Assembly (NCBI GenBank): GCA_964424945.1
Contig: CAYRLB010000034.1
Location: forward strand, 1 to 25,734
Direction of reading: 5' to 3'
Origin: WHSP01 sp964424945
GTDB lineage: Bacteria; Gemmatimonadota; Gemmatimonadetes; Longimicrobiales; Longimicrobiaceae
DNA: 25,734 bases
Part shown: piece by piece, positions 7,544 through 15,853 of the stretch
How the letters are laid out: every line of letters starts with the position of its first letter
Numbering within the stretch: the first letter of the stretch is position 1
Translations under genes and position numbers: made by a program
Notes under the pieces: generated by a model
Databases searched by the model: none
What the model saw: the letters and a program-made list of their open reading frames with translations, nothing else
What the model was told of the DNA's origin: nothing

Positions 7544-9046
7544 TCAACCGCGCGCGACACGCAGCACTTCTTCCGCCGTCGTTCGCCCCTCGCGGATGAG
7601 ACGGACGCCATCTTCGTAGAGGAGTTTCATCCCCTTCTTCCTGGCCATACGGGTCAGCGGACCCGCGCCGGCATCCTCGTCGAGCGCCGCCCGCAGTTCG
7701 TCGTCCATCACGAGCAGCTCGAAGATTCCGGTTCTGCCGAGATAACCGGTGCCGCGGCAGTCGGGGCAGCCGGCACCCTTCTTCGCGGCAATCGGCTCGT
7801 CCGGGGGGATGCTCAGGGCGAGCCGTTCCTCGATGGTCAGGGAGTACGGCTGGGCGCAGGAGGAGCAGATTCGTCGAACGAGCCTCTGGGCCAGCACTGC
7901 TTCGACGGTACTGGCGACGAGGTAGCGCTCCACCCCCAGATCGACCAGCCGGATCAGCGCCGTCGCCGCGTCATTCGTGTGCAGCGTCGAAAGCACGAGA
8001 TGGCCCGTGAGCGCCGCATGCGTCGCGATGTCCGCCGTATCGTGGTCCCGGATCTCGCCGACGAGCATGATGTCGGGATCCTGCCGAAGAATCGCGCGCA
8101 GGGCCGACGCGAATGTCAGCCCGACCTTCGCGTTCACCGGCACCTGCGGCACCCCGGCAAGTTCATACTCAACCGGGTCTTCAACCGTCACGATCTTCTC
8201 GCGCCCGGTTCGGATCCTGTCGATCGCGGCGTAAAGCGTCGTCGTCTTCCCCGAGCCCGTGGGTCCGGTCGAGAGGACGATGCCATGCGGCCTCGAAACC
8301 ACCTCGAGGAGCTTCCCAAGCGTTTCCTCGGACATCCCCATGCCTTCGAGCCCGATGCGCCCGACCTCCTTGTCGAGCAGCCGGAGCACGACGCTCTCTC
8401 CGTGAAGCGTCGGCAGGGTCGATACGCGGACGTCAACCTGACGATCCTTCATCCGGAGCCGGATCCGGCCGTCCTGCGGCACCCGCCGCTCGGCGATGTC
8501 CAGCTCGGCCATGATCTTCAGCCGGCTGACGACCGCGGCGGCGAGGCGGCGGGGCGGGGCAGCGGCATCCTGTAGGACTCCGTCCACCCGGTACCGGACT
8601 CGAAGCCCTCCCACATACGTTTCGAGATGGACGTCCGACGCCCGCGCCTCCAGAGCCTCGAGGAGGAGCAGATTGACCAGCTTGACGACCGGCGCCTCAT
8701 TCGCGAGCGCCACAAGGTCATCGAGGGCCGCGTCGCCATCGCCCTCGCCGGTGAACGGGTCATCGGAGAGGTTCGCGATGAGATCTTCCGCCGTGAGCGA
8801 ACCGGCCGCGTAGACGCGGCGGATGGCCGCTCGAACTTCCTCCTCGGGCAGATTGACGAGCTCAACGGGCGCACCAGCGAGCAGCCGCAGATCGTCGATC
8901 GCCTGCGGATTCACCTCATCACGCCAGGTGGCGACCTTCAGACGACCATCCGTGACGGCAAGCGGTAGCACGCCGTTGTACTCGAGATAGTCTTCCGTAA
9001 GGAGCGCCGAGAAGGGCTCCAATCCGTCGAGATCGGGGGGATTCAT
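7544..9046 (-). CDS. gspE: Type II secretion ATPase GspE
   Basis: GspE is the cytoplasmic hexameric ATPase that powers pseudopilus assembly through GspL and GspF. The 500-residue protein has the N-terminal GspE/PilB domain and the RecA-like ATPase. Walker A is GPTGSGKTT with K267, the Asp box is VTVEDPVEYEL (287-297), Walker B is DIMLVGEIRD (325-334) with E331, and the His box is at 349-359. The tetracysteine zinc element typical of GspE is complete: C394, C397, C427, C430. The ATG overlaps the gspD stop by 4 nt (ATGA). It is the last gene of the gsp operon. PilB is the main alternative, but the pseudopilin neighbours favour GspE. Confidence 0.95.
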   Translation of the reverse strand: MNPPDLDGLEPFSALLTEDYLEYNGVLPLAVTDGRLKVATWRDEVNPQAIDDLRLLAGAPVELVNLPEEEVRAAIRRVYAAGSLTAEDLIANLSDDPFTGEGDGDAALDDLVALANEAPVVKLVNLLLLEALEARASDVHLETYVGGLRVRYRVDGVLQDAAAPPRRLAAAVVSRLKIMAELDIAERRVPQDGRIRLRMKDRQVDVRVSTLPTLHGESVVLRLLDKEVGRIGLEGMGMSEETLGKLLEVVSRPHGIVLSTGPTGSGKTTTLYAAIDRIRTGREKIVTVEDPVEYELAGVPQVPVNAKVGLTFASALRAILRQDPDIMLVGEIRDHDTADIATHAALTGHLVLSTLHTNDAATALIRLVDLGVERYLVASTVEAVLAQRLVRRICSSCAQPYSLTIEERLALSIPPDEPIAAKKGAGCPDCRGTGYLGRTGIFELLVMDDELRAALDEDAGAGPLTRMARKKGMKLLYEDGVRLIREGRTTAEEVLRVARG

Positions 9047-10728
9047 GGCGCTGCCGGAACGATGATCTCGATCGGGGGCGGACTACCCGCCGGCGCCATC
9101 GGATCGACCGGGATGGGCTGCAAGCTGCCTGGCCCGGCTCCATCCGGCGCCCCGACAGGGGGCGTGACCGGAATGATCGGAACGAACGGTTCGAGAAGTT
9201 CGCGCTCCCCTTCGATGTGCGTGCGAAGGAGGTCCGCATCTTCATCGGTCGCAACGATGTACGGCGTCAGGAAGAGGAAGAGCTCACTGTTGCCCCGCTC
9301 CTCCCGGGTCGTACCGAAGAGATATCCGAGGATGGGGATGTCCTTCAGCAGGGGAATTCCCTGGCGGATCCGGTTGACCTGCTGATCGACGAGGCCGCCC
9401 AGAACAACCGTCTGCCCGTTGCGCGCGAGAAGCTGTGTTTCCGCTTCCCGCGTGCTGATGATGGGGGCGCCGAACTGCGTCTCGGTGGTGGCGCTGCTCA
9501 CCTCCTGCGCGACAGCGAGATTGACGTAGCCATCCTCATTGATTGTCGGCAGGATCGTCAGCACCGTTCCGACCTCACGATACTGCACCACCTCCGCCCT
9601 TGAACCTGTGGGGTCGCTCGGCAGCATCTGCGAAAGCTGGATGAAGGGCTGCTGCGTACCGACGAGAATCCGAGCCTGCTGGTTGTTCTGCGCCAGGATG
9701 ACCGGTCGGGAGAGGATGCGCACCCGGCCGCTTGCGGACAGCGCCGTGAGCGTCGCCTGCATATCGACGCTGCCGAAACGGATCCCCGTCACCGACAGCG
9801 CGTCGGCGGGGGTGGTGGAGCTCGGTGGAAGCTCGATCGATACCTCGTCACCGCTACGGATCCGTGATCCCTCGAACGATACGCCGACATCGAGGTCATT
9901 CGTGTGGCGGACTTCAGCGATGACAACTTCGATGACGACCTGCAGCGGCCGCAGATCCAGCGCCTGGACTGCCTGCTCGATGATTCCCCAGTCGGTGGGC
10001 GTCGCCCGTATGAGCAGGGAATTGGTGACTTCGTCGGGCACGATCAGGACATTGCCCTGCAGTGAGCCGGCCTGTCCGATGACGATGCCCTGTGGAATCT
10101 GCTGAACCTGAGGCCCCGCCTGCAGTGTCTGGAGCTGCTGCGAGAGGGTGGGAGGAAGGCCAGACCCCGACGATTGCGGAAGCGCCCCGCCAAAAAGGGC
10201 CTGCAGCGTTCCACCGAGATTCGCGGCTCGAACGTGCCGGAGCCTGTAGATGAAAAGCTGCCGGTTGTCGGGCTCGCTCGCCTGGCCGGCGCCGATCAGG
10301 CGAAGGAATCCCACATCCTCTTCGATGGCGATGCCATTTGCCGCAGCGATGCTCCGGATCAGGTTCGGAATATCCGCGCGGGGAACTGGCTGTACCGTGC
10401 GCAGGGTGATCGGCTTCGAGGGCAGGTCGTGGTACATGAGGTTCAACCCTGCCATCTGCGCGAGGGTCGACATCACGTAAGCCAGATCGAGATCCTGGAA
10501 GTCGAGCTGGACCGCGCCAGCGCCGGCGGGGACGATGCCACCCCCCGGACCGCCCGGGCCCACCCCTCCCGGACCGCCACCGGGACCAGGCTGTGCCGAC
10601 AGCTCGACGCCGCCGGCGAACATCCCCAGAAGAGCGGCGAATGCGAAAGACCGGGCCACCAGCGACCGGACATCGGCGATCAGACCGGGAATGTCAGAGC
10701 TGCTCTGAACCCGCTGGCGTATTGGCAT
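9043..10728 (-). CDS. gspD: Type II secretion secretin GspD, compact form
   Basis: GspD forms the outer-membrane channel. From ATG 10728 (561 aa) a signal sequence ends near residue 46, followed by a Gly/Pro-rich linker. An N0/STN-like domain lies at about 74-148. A single N1-type repeat follows (about 157-270), split by a Gln-rich insert of about 45 residues. The secretin core is at about 272-495 with the hallmark VVLGGLVDQQ and IPILGYLFG. A Pro-rich tail closes the protein. Canonical GspD has three N1-type repeats and is usually about 650-700 aa, so this one is short. The frame is open to a GTG at 10788, but the ATG at 10728 gives a more normal signal peptide. Neither has a strong Shine-Dalgarno. 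PilQ is the alternative. Confidence 0.92.
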   Translation of the reverse strand: MPIRQRVQSSSDIPGLIADVRSLVARSFAFAALLGMFAGGVELSAQPGPGGGPGGVGPGGPGGGIVPAGAGAVQLDFQDLDLAYVMSTLAQMAGLNLMYHDLPSKPITLRTVQPVPRADIPNLIRSIAAANGIAIEEDVGFLRLIGAGQASEPDNRQLFIYRLRHVRAANLGGTLQALFGGALPQSSGSGLPPTLSQQLQTLQAGPQVQQIPQGIVIGQAGSLQGNVLIVPDEVTNSLLIRATPTDWGIIEQAVQALDLRPLQVVIEVVIAEVRHTNDLDVGVSFEGSRIRSGDEVSIELPPSSTTPADALSVTGIRFGSVDMQATLTALSASGRVRILSRPVILAQNNQQARILVGTQQPFIQLSQMLPSDPTGSRAEVVQYREVGTVLTILPTINEDGYVNLAVAQEVSSATTETQFGAPIISTREAETQLLARNGQTVVLGGLVDQQVNRIRQGIPLLKDIPILGYLFGTTREERGNSELFLFLTPYIVATDEDADLLRTHIEGERELLEPFVPIIPVTPPVGAPDGAGPGSLQPIPVDPMAPAGSPPPIEIIVPAAP

Positions 10729-10919
10729 CGTGATCTGGTTCAATTTAGTCGGGCACAACACCGCGCTTCCGGCGACAGGGGGTATCACGCTGCCACCGAA
10801 TGGCGTGTCGTCTGAAAAGGGGAAAGCACGAGCGACGGCCAGCGAGTTGATCGCATGCCGAACGGCTCAGGTTCGGTCAGTCCGGATCAGAGGCTCGTGT
10901 GAGAACGATCCGAGTATGC

Positions 10920-10974
10920 GAGGCCCTGTACCTCCAGTCATCAACTCCGCCGTCCGGAACGAGCTGAACCGAAG
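10920..10974 (+). repeat. 55-bp direct repeat, left copy at gap edge
   Basis: It begins GAGGCCCTGTACC and ends GAACCGAAG, directly against the N run. It is identical base for base to 11075-11129. Confidence 0.97.
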
Positions 10975-11074
10975 NNNNNNNNNNNNNNNNNNNNNNNNNN
11001 NNNNNNNNNNNNNNNNNNNNNNNNNNNNNNNNNNNNNNNNNNNNNNNNNNNNNNNNNNNNNNNNNNNNNNNNNN
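10975..11074. other. Assembly gap of 100 N, probably false
   Basis: The N run is bounded on both sides by the same 55 bp. Two contigs sharing a 55-base overlap were most likely joined with a default 100-N spacer instead of being merged. Confidence 0.85.
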
Positions 11075-11129
11075 GAGGCCCTGTACCTCCAGTCATCAAC
11101 TCCGCCGTCCGGAACGAGCTGAACCGAAG
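11075..11129 (+). repeat. 55-bp direct repeat, right copy at gap edge
   Basis: Identical to 10920-10974 and starts at the first base after the N run. Confidence 0.97.
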
Positions 11130-11151
11130 GTACCGGCCGACTGTTGTATCC

Positions 11152-12033
11152 TTACCGTCCTCGTGGGGCTGCCTGTGGCTGCATCTCGATCCCGGCAGCC
11201 TCCCACCTGAACTGAGCCTGTCCTTCGGCCGGTGCCGCGCCCACAGGCCGTTCTATCCGGAGGAGCTGCCCATTCGGACCGGTGATGGAGACTTCATTCC
11301 CGTTCATCTGAATCCGCGTCCCGGGACCCATCGTCTGCCCGAGCCGCTCGAGGACAGCCGCCGTCGGCGCGGTCGGCTGCGCGGGTGTGGTGCGACTGTT
11401 CGCGTCTCGATTCCTTGCGTTCCCCTGATTCCGATTCTGGCCGCGGGTATTCCGCTCAACGACCGGGCCCGTGGGGGAAGCCGAAGCAACGCTGAGGCTC
11501 AGCGCCCTGTCGGCGTTGCGCATCGTCACACGGCCGCCATCGATAGAGGCGACTTCGTACCCCTCGATTCGCTGGCCCGTCGCGACGAGCATCGGCGTTC
11601 CATTACCGACCCGGATGACCGCCAGCCCGCTACCGCCTGAGGTCGCCGTTCCGAGAACCTCGAAAGCCGGTGGCGGTTCGAGTTCACGCTGCGGAGGCCC
11701 TTCGACGGGCTGGAAGACGACCTGCTCGCCGGGCAACCGATAGCGCTCTCCGGTCCAGAAGCGGTCTTCCTCGAAGGGCGCCAGCTCGGTGGCGAGCTGA
11801 ACATCTTCCCATTGGACGGGAGCGGATCTCTCGACAGGCAGGGTTTCGAGAGTACGCATCGATGGGTCCGCCGAGATCTCGGATGGAACCGTACCGGCAG
11901 TCGATGGGCCCGGCGCCTCCCGTCCGGTCGTGTCGCCCGAGATCGCGCTCAGGGTGGCCACGCCCAGGACGATCGCCGCCCCGCCGAGCGCGCCGGCGCC
12001 GAGTAGTGATCCGTAGCCTTGACTTCGCTTCAT
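11152..12033 (-). CDS. gspC: GspC/PilP-like inner-membrane protein of the type II secretion system
   Basis: GspC links the inner-membrane platform to the secretin. The 293-residue protein has a short basic N-terminus and one membrane segment (about 9-31). A proline-rich periplasmic stretch leads to an HR-type domain (about 124-187) of the GspC/PilP kind, with the pattern AVIRVGNGTPMLVATGQRI then GYEVASIDGGRVTM. An Asn/Arg-rich low-complexity linker (about 194-215) follows. A C-terminal region (about 222-290) has short beta stretches but no PDZ domain that I can recognise. The ATG at 12033 is chosen because a strong Shine-Dalgarno precedes it; the frame is open to 12213, but that part overlaps gspM and looks random. 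It occupies the place after gspM where gspN often lies, so the symbol is by domain, not position. Confidence 0.75.
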   Translation of the reverse strand: MKRSQGYGSLLGAGALGGAAIVLGVATLSAISGDTTGREAPGPSTAGTVPSEISADPSMRTLETLPVERSAPVQWEDVQLATELAPFEEDRFWTGERYRLPGEQVVFQPVEGPPQRELEPPPAFEVLGTATSGGSGLAVIRVGNGTPMLVATGQRIEGYEVASIDGGRVTMRNADRALSLSVASASPTGPVVERNTRGQNRNQGNARNRDANSRTTPAQPTAPTAAVLERLGQTMGPGTRIQMNGNEVSITGPNGQLLRIERPVGAAPAEGQAQFRWEAAGIEMQPQAAPRGR

Positions 12034-12039
12034 GATTCG

Positions 12040-12045
12040 CCTCCC
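12040..12045 (-). promoter_or_regulatory. Ribosome binding site of the gspC-like gene
   Basis: GGGAGG on the - strand ends 6 nt before the ATG at 12033. It decides the start against the in-frame extension to 12213. It is the strongest Shine-Dalgarno in the gsp locus, fitting a gene that is not overlapped by its upstream neighbour. Confidence 0.75.
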
Positions 12046-12067
12046 GAGGTGGTCGGGTGCTCTACGT

Positions 12068-12730
12068 TCAGAGCAGATCCGCGGACGAACCGCCGGACTC
12101 CTCGTCCGCCGGTGCATAAACTTCAATGATGACCACGAAGGACAACGCTGCCGGTCCGCCGCCTCCTGCTGCGGAACCACCGGCCTGGGGCCCTCTCCGA
12201 TCCACCGATACACCGGTGACCTGAAGAAGAAGCCGCTCTGCTTCGATCCCGCGGAGAAAGCTCAGCACCCCCTCGAAGTCACCCTCACCGCTGACGCTCA
12301 TGCGGAGCGACTGAAGACCTTCGGGAAGGGGCGTCGCCCCCGGCGGCGCCGGGATCGCCCGGACCTCCTGCAGCAGAACCCGACTCTGCCGCCCGATGCC
12401 TTCGAGCACCGTGCTCACCTGCGCTTCCGCGAGCGCGCTGTTCGGCGAGCGGATGAGCCGCCCTTCCCACTCACCCAGTGCGCTCGCGGCGGCGGCCAGT
12501 TCCCCCGCATAAGCCGAGTCCGCCATGACCTGACGCTCCCGCTCCAGAAGGATCTGCTCGGAAGCGGTTCGATCTCTGAGATCCTGGAGTGAGCTCAGAT
12601 AGGGACGCGCAACGCCCAGCCAGAGCATAACCGGCAGGACAATCGCCCCACCCAGCGCCAACGCTCGTCTGTCGCGCTCTGAAAGTCCCTCGAACCAGGA
12701 CCGGATCCCTCCCGCCGATCGTCGTCTCAT
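12068..12730 (-). CDS. gspM: GspM/PilO-like type II secretion platform protein
   Basis: A 220-residue bitopic inner-membrane protein. A short basic cytoplasmic N-terminus (RRRSAGGIRSWFEGLSERDRR) precedes one membrane segment (about 23-41). A coiled coil (about 45-95) and a ferredoxin-like periplasmic domain of the GspM/PilO type (about 100-210) follow, with the repeated pattern LQSLRMSVSGEGDFEGVLSFL and LLLQVTGVSVDRR. A Gly-rich loop sits near 185-195. GspM dimerises and pairs with GspL, encoded just upstream. The start overlaps the gspL stop by 4 nt (ATGA). Sequence conservation in this family is low; topology and position carry most of the call. Confidence 0.82.
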   Translation of the reverse strand: MRRRSAGGIRSWFEGLSERDRRALALGGAIVLPVMLWLGVARPYLSSLQDLRDRTASEQILLERERQVMADSAYAGELAAAASALGEWEGRLIRSPNSALAEAQVSTVLEGIGRQSRVLLQEVRAIPAPPGATPLPEGLQSLRMSVSGEGDFEGVLSFLRGIEAERLLLQVTGVSVDRRGPQAGGSAAGGGGPAALSFVVIIEVYAPADEESGGSSADLL

Positions 12731-14121
12731 CGTGCGTCAGGCGCGGGAATGGGTGCTGACTGCATCAGAGCGCGCCCCCCGCGCGTCGCCTCAGGAACCC
12801 GAATCGCGCTGACCGTGAACCGCTCCCGTGCCGTCGTCCCACCTTCGAGTTCCCGCATGATCGGGCCCTCGAGCTGGACGTCGCGAAGGAGAGGGGTTGC
12901 CCTCAGGGCCTCGAGCGCCTCACCTGCGCGTCCGCCGGCACCTTCGATCACTACAGTGTCCCCGACAGCTCGTAACGACTGAAGGTGTGTCTCGGGCGGC
13001 AGCATTACAGAAAGCTCTACAATGAAAGCCGTCCAACCGCTTGTTCCGCCGAGCGCCGTCATCTCCTCGATCCGAGCCAGGAGCCGATCGAGCGAGTCAC
13101 GGGCGGCCAGGGCGGGCTGCACCTCGGCACGAATCTCGTCACGCTCCGCACGCACGGATGCGTAGGCTCGAGCGGCGCCCCAGTAGTAGATCCCTGCAGC
13201 GACGATCAGCAGGAGGGCGGCCGCGACAAGAGCCCTCGATGTGAAACCCCGCTCCCGACTCGTTCGTTTCCGGGCGATGAAAGGAGGGATGAGTTCCGGA
13301 AGAGCCTCGTCAGCCCCGCGCGCCGCCTCCTCGCGCGCATCGAGCGGCATCCTGGTCTGCGCAACCACCCATCCCGCGGAATGGAAAATCGCCGAAAGTC
13401 CTTCCCGCTGCTCGGCGGGGGCGAGGAGGAGAGCGACGCCCGCCGCGCCGGAGATCAGTTTCCGGAGTTCGTCCTCTTCCGATGCTGGAATTCTTCTCAG
13501 GCTACCGCTTCCATCTTCTTCCATCATCATGAGATGTAGCGTGCCATAGAGGGACGCTACAACCATGCGTCGTGCACGGTCAATCTTCTTGCGCGCACCC
13601 GGGGCACGGGCGGTCTCCAGTGCATCCCACCAGGAAGCGTGCGCGGGAACGATCCGATCGATCTCCCAGCCTCGCGAACCCGCAGCGGACTCCAGCGTGT
13701 CGAGCAGGGCGGAGGGCGCGGCTGCCGCCAGAACCGGCGCCGTCCCCGCCTTTGTCGCTCCGCCTGGCTCCATCCGTACACCACCGACGGTCACACTTCT
13801 GCCACCGGTCAGGAAGTGTCTGCCGGAGTCACGGCGGACAACCCTCTCGATCTCGTCGTCCCGAAGGCCGGGGAGGTCGAGGAGCCGGACGTCACAGAGG
13901 GGAGGGAGAAGCGCGATTCGAAGGAGAACGGAATCGCCCGGTCGATGACCATCGCCGGAGAACAGATCCTCCTCGAGCGTATCGAAGAGGCGAGCGAGAA
14001 CGGCCGAGCCCTCCGCCGACGGATCCACGACGCCAGCAAGAAAGCGCGGCGCGGCCTCCCCTGGCGAGAGGATGGTCAGGCCGTCCGATCCTACGGCGAT
14101 ATTCAATCGTAGAGACGCCAC
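12727..14121 (-). CDS. gspL: GspL-like type II secretion platform protein (PilM-PilN-like architecture)
   Basis: The 464-residue protein has a cytoplasmic actin-like domain (about 1-285), one membrane segment (about 297-314), a coiled coil (about 320-355) and a periplasmic PilN-like ferredoxin domain (about 360-440). In the last, WTAFIVELSVMLPPETHLQSL is the typical fimbrial-assembly signature. GspL binds GspE through its cytoplasmic part and GspM in the periplasm. The GTG start shares one base with the gspK stop (TAGTG). The order K-L-M is canonical. Other frames here are long and open on both strands, as usual in GC-rich DNA, but lack conserved motifs. Confidence 0.87.
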   Translation of the reverse strand: MASLRLNIAVGSDGLTILSPGEAAPRFLAGVVDPSAEGSAVLARLFDTLEEDLFSGDGHRPGDSVLLRIALLPPLCDVRLLDLPGLRDDEIERVVRRDSGRHFLTGGRSVTVGGVRMEPGGATKAGTAPVLAAAAPSALLDTLESAAGSRGWEIDRIVPAHASWWDALETARAPGARKKIDRARRMVVASLYGTLHLMMMEEDGSGSLRRIPASEEDELRKLISGAAGVALLLAPAEQREGLSAIFHSAGWVVAQTRMPLDAREEAARGADEALPELIPPFIARKRTSRERGFTSRALVAAALLLIVAAGIYYWGAARAYASVRAERDEIRAEVQPALAARDSLDRLLARIEEMTALGGTSGWTAFIVELSVMLPPETHLQSLRAVGDTVVIEGAGGRAGEALEALRATPLLRDVQLEGPIMRELEGGTTARERFTVSAIRVPEATRGGRALMQSAPIPAPDAR

Positions 14122-15227
14122 TATTCGTATTCCCGTGCGAGGACCGCCGCGCCGTCGTCGGTGCGGGTGAGGATGACGCGAAGGGTGGAGCCGACCGGGC
14201 TTCCGTGCACCCGGCCTTCCGACACGATCTCGACCTCTGACGTGCGGAAGGAGACCCTCTGCGAGAAACGGCGCCCAGCCGCCTGCAGCGGAACCGATGA
14301 TGCCGCCGAGAGTGATGCGAGGAGCGCGTTGGTATTGTCGGGAAAGGTCCCGGCAGCGCGCATCTGCACGATCTCTCGAGCGGCGGTCTCCGTCATGCCA
14401 GGAAGTCCCATCAGCACCGCCTCCGGTGCCGCATTCACATTGATCCGGCCCGAACTGATGAGAATCAGATGAGGCCGGGCGGCGGCGAAGATCTCGGGTG
14501 TGACACCAAGCACATGCCGTAGTTCATCGATGGTCGCGAAGGGTCTGTTGGCGGGCAGGATCGCGGCGCCCGCCCGCAGATACTCCTCGCGTTCGCCCCC
14601 GCCGAGACGGGGTAGATCGTCCTCATCGCGCCAGTCGAGAATCGCCTGCGTGATGCGGTCGGCGAGCGCGTAGTCGAGGCTCAGGCCGAGGGAGAAGAAG
14701 CCGCGCAGCATCTCCTCGTCCGCTGTATTCAGATCGAACGCCGCCCCCGTATCCCGCAGCCGCAGCGAGAAGCTCGCGTCGCCCAGAGTCTTCTCCGCGA
14801 TGACCAGCTCCTGTGGGTCGCGCCAGACGTCGTCGACGGGGCTCGCGTTACGGAAGAGCGACTCCACGCTCTGCGTGCGGGAGCGGGTACGCGCCTGCTG
14901 GGCACGGCTTTCCGCGCGAAGCTCTTCCGCCCGGTCCAGCGTCGCCCCTACGAGGCGCGCCCGGGCATATTCGGCCCCGGCATTCGCGACTTCACGGCCG
15001 CGCGCCTCGTCCAGCAGATTGGCCGCGGCGAGGCGTTCGGTGCGGAAGCCCATCGCTGCGTTGAGACCGACGGCGCCGAGCGCGACAAGCAGCCACAGGA
15101 CTGCGATGAGGATGAAGCCACCCTGCGCATCCAGGCGCCCTGGACCGCTCGACCGGGAGCTTTGCCTTTCCACCCGACGAGCGGGCGCTGCGCACCTCAG
15201 GAAGCGCTTCATCAGCCGGGGCTCCAT
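14121..15227 (-). CDS. gspK: Minor pseudopilin GspK
   Basis: GspK is the large minor pseudopilin that caps the pseudopilus tip with GspI and GspJ. The prepilin site is G37/F38, followed by a hydrophobic helix (FILIAVLWLLVALGAVGL). Position +5 is Ala instead of Glu, which is normal for GspK. The family's helical domain is present: DLNTADEEMLRGFF (165-178), ILDWRDEDD (196-204), FATIDELRHVLG (230-241) and NVNAAPEAVL (263-272). The frame is open to 15947, but that part is the gspJ region read out of frame. The ATG at 15227 shares one base with the gspJ stop (TGATG). Length 368 aa is typical. Confidence 0.92.
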   Translation of the reverse strand: MEPRLMKRFLRCAAPARRVERQSSRSSGPGRLDAQGGFILIAVLWLLVALGAVGLNAAMGFRTERLAAANLLDEARGREVANAGAEYARARLVGATLDRAEELRAESRAQQARTRSRTQSVESLFRNASPVDDVWRDPQELVIAEKTLGDASFSLRLRDTGAAFDLNTADEEMLRGFFSLGLSLDYALADRITQAILDWRDEDDLPRLGGGEREEYLRAGAAILPANRPFATIDELRHVLGVTPEIFAAARPHLILISSGRINVNAAPEAVLMGLPGMTETAAREIVQMRAAGTFPDNTNALLASLSAASSVPLQAAGRRFSQRVSFRTSEVEIVSEGRVHGSPVGSTLRVILTRTDDGAAVLAREYE

Positions 15228-15853
15228 CAGCGGAGCGTCGCCAGAGGGACCCGGATCGGCATCTTCAGGAGTGCCGGCAGGGGATCGATGGGATTGTCTG
15301 CGAGGACGATCTCCACAGCGCGTGGAAGCTGCCCCTGTGCCGTCCATCCTTCCTGCCACTCGACATCGACATCTGAAACAGGGAGATAGCGGATGAAGAG
15401 ATTCGTGGCCTGGGGCGCAAGCTCCATCGTCGTCGTCGGCCCTCCCAACGTTCCTGTGAAATGCGCAACGAGTCCACGCTCCCGCGTAAGCGGATCGGCG
15501 TCGATGAAGAGCCGCACGCCGGTCACAGGAACCCGCTGCGGCGTGGCTGCACGGGTCGGGAAGGTGAGCTCGTCCGCGGGCAGACCGAGTTCCCTGGCGT
15601 CGGACCCGGAGAACTCGATGCTGAGCTCCGAGGAGCGCAGCCCCGCCGCCGAAAGCCATTCGATGATCGCAGCGCGGGATGCGGCGCCCTCGAGTGCGCG
15701 GTTCCCGCTCGTCGCGATGTGATCCGACCGATCCTGAACCGTGGCCAGCGCGGTGAAACCGATCAGCAGGACGATGGCGCCCACCGCCAGCCCGACGACA
15801 ACCTCGATAAGGGTGAAGCCTCCCCGGGCCGCTGAGGAAGATGGGGAAGTCAT
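15227..15853 (-). CDS. gspJ: Minor pseudopilin GspJ
   Basis: A 208-residue prepilin-like protein with a short leader and cleavage site G12/F13, then the N-methylation helix FTLIEVVVGLAVGAIVLLIGF with Glu at +5. The C-terminal domain is beta-rich, as expected for a tip pseudopilin. The ATG at 15853 overlaps the gspI stop by 4 nt (ATGA). The frame continues open to 16081, but that upstream part is Trp/Arg-rich and is the GspI glycine tail read in another frame. Assignment to J instead of another minor pseudopilin rests on order, between I and K, and on size. Confidence 0.87.
   Translation of the reverse strand: MTSPSSSAARGGFTLIEVVVGLAVGAIVLLIGFTALATVQDRSDHIATSGNRALEGAASRAAIIEWLSAAGLRSSELSIEFSGSDARELGLPADELTFPTRAATPQRVPVTGVRLFIDADPLTRERGLVAHFTGTLGGPTTTMELAPQATNLFIRYLPVSDVDVEWQEGWTAQGQLPRAVEIVLADNPIDPLPALLKMPIRVPLATLR

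Larger units (their letters stand above)
10789..11151. other. gspC-gspD intergenic region containing a suspect gap
   Basis: No gene is seen. It holds a small hairpin (CCGAAC at 10858-10863 pairing with GTTCGG at 10871-10876), the N gap and the two copies of a 55-bp sequence. If the copies are collapsed, the true spacer is about 208 bp. That is still the longest spacer in the gsp operon, so gspD-gspE may have their own promoter. Confidence 0.6.

Noticed and set aside
7072..7611. A 179-codon - strand frame spanning the end of gspE and the small exported protein
   Set aside because: It overlaps both genes out of frame, and the exported protein has a convincing signal peptide in its own frame. 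A short stretch from the ATG at 7512 looks protein-like but soon runs into the neighbouring gene.
10920..11129. Direct repeats as an attachment site, IS remnant or CRISPR repeat
   Set aside because: Only two copies exist, both exactly at the edges of an N run and of a common k-mer length, so an assembly overlap explains them.
12034..12213. N-terminal extension of the gspC-like gene
   Set aside because: It overlaps gspM, lacks a plausible start, and a strong ribosome site sits directly before the ATG at 12033.
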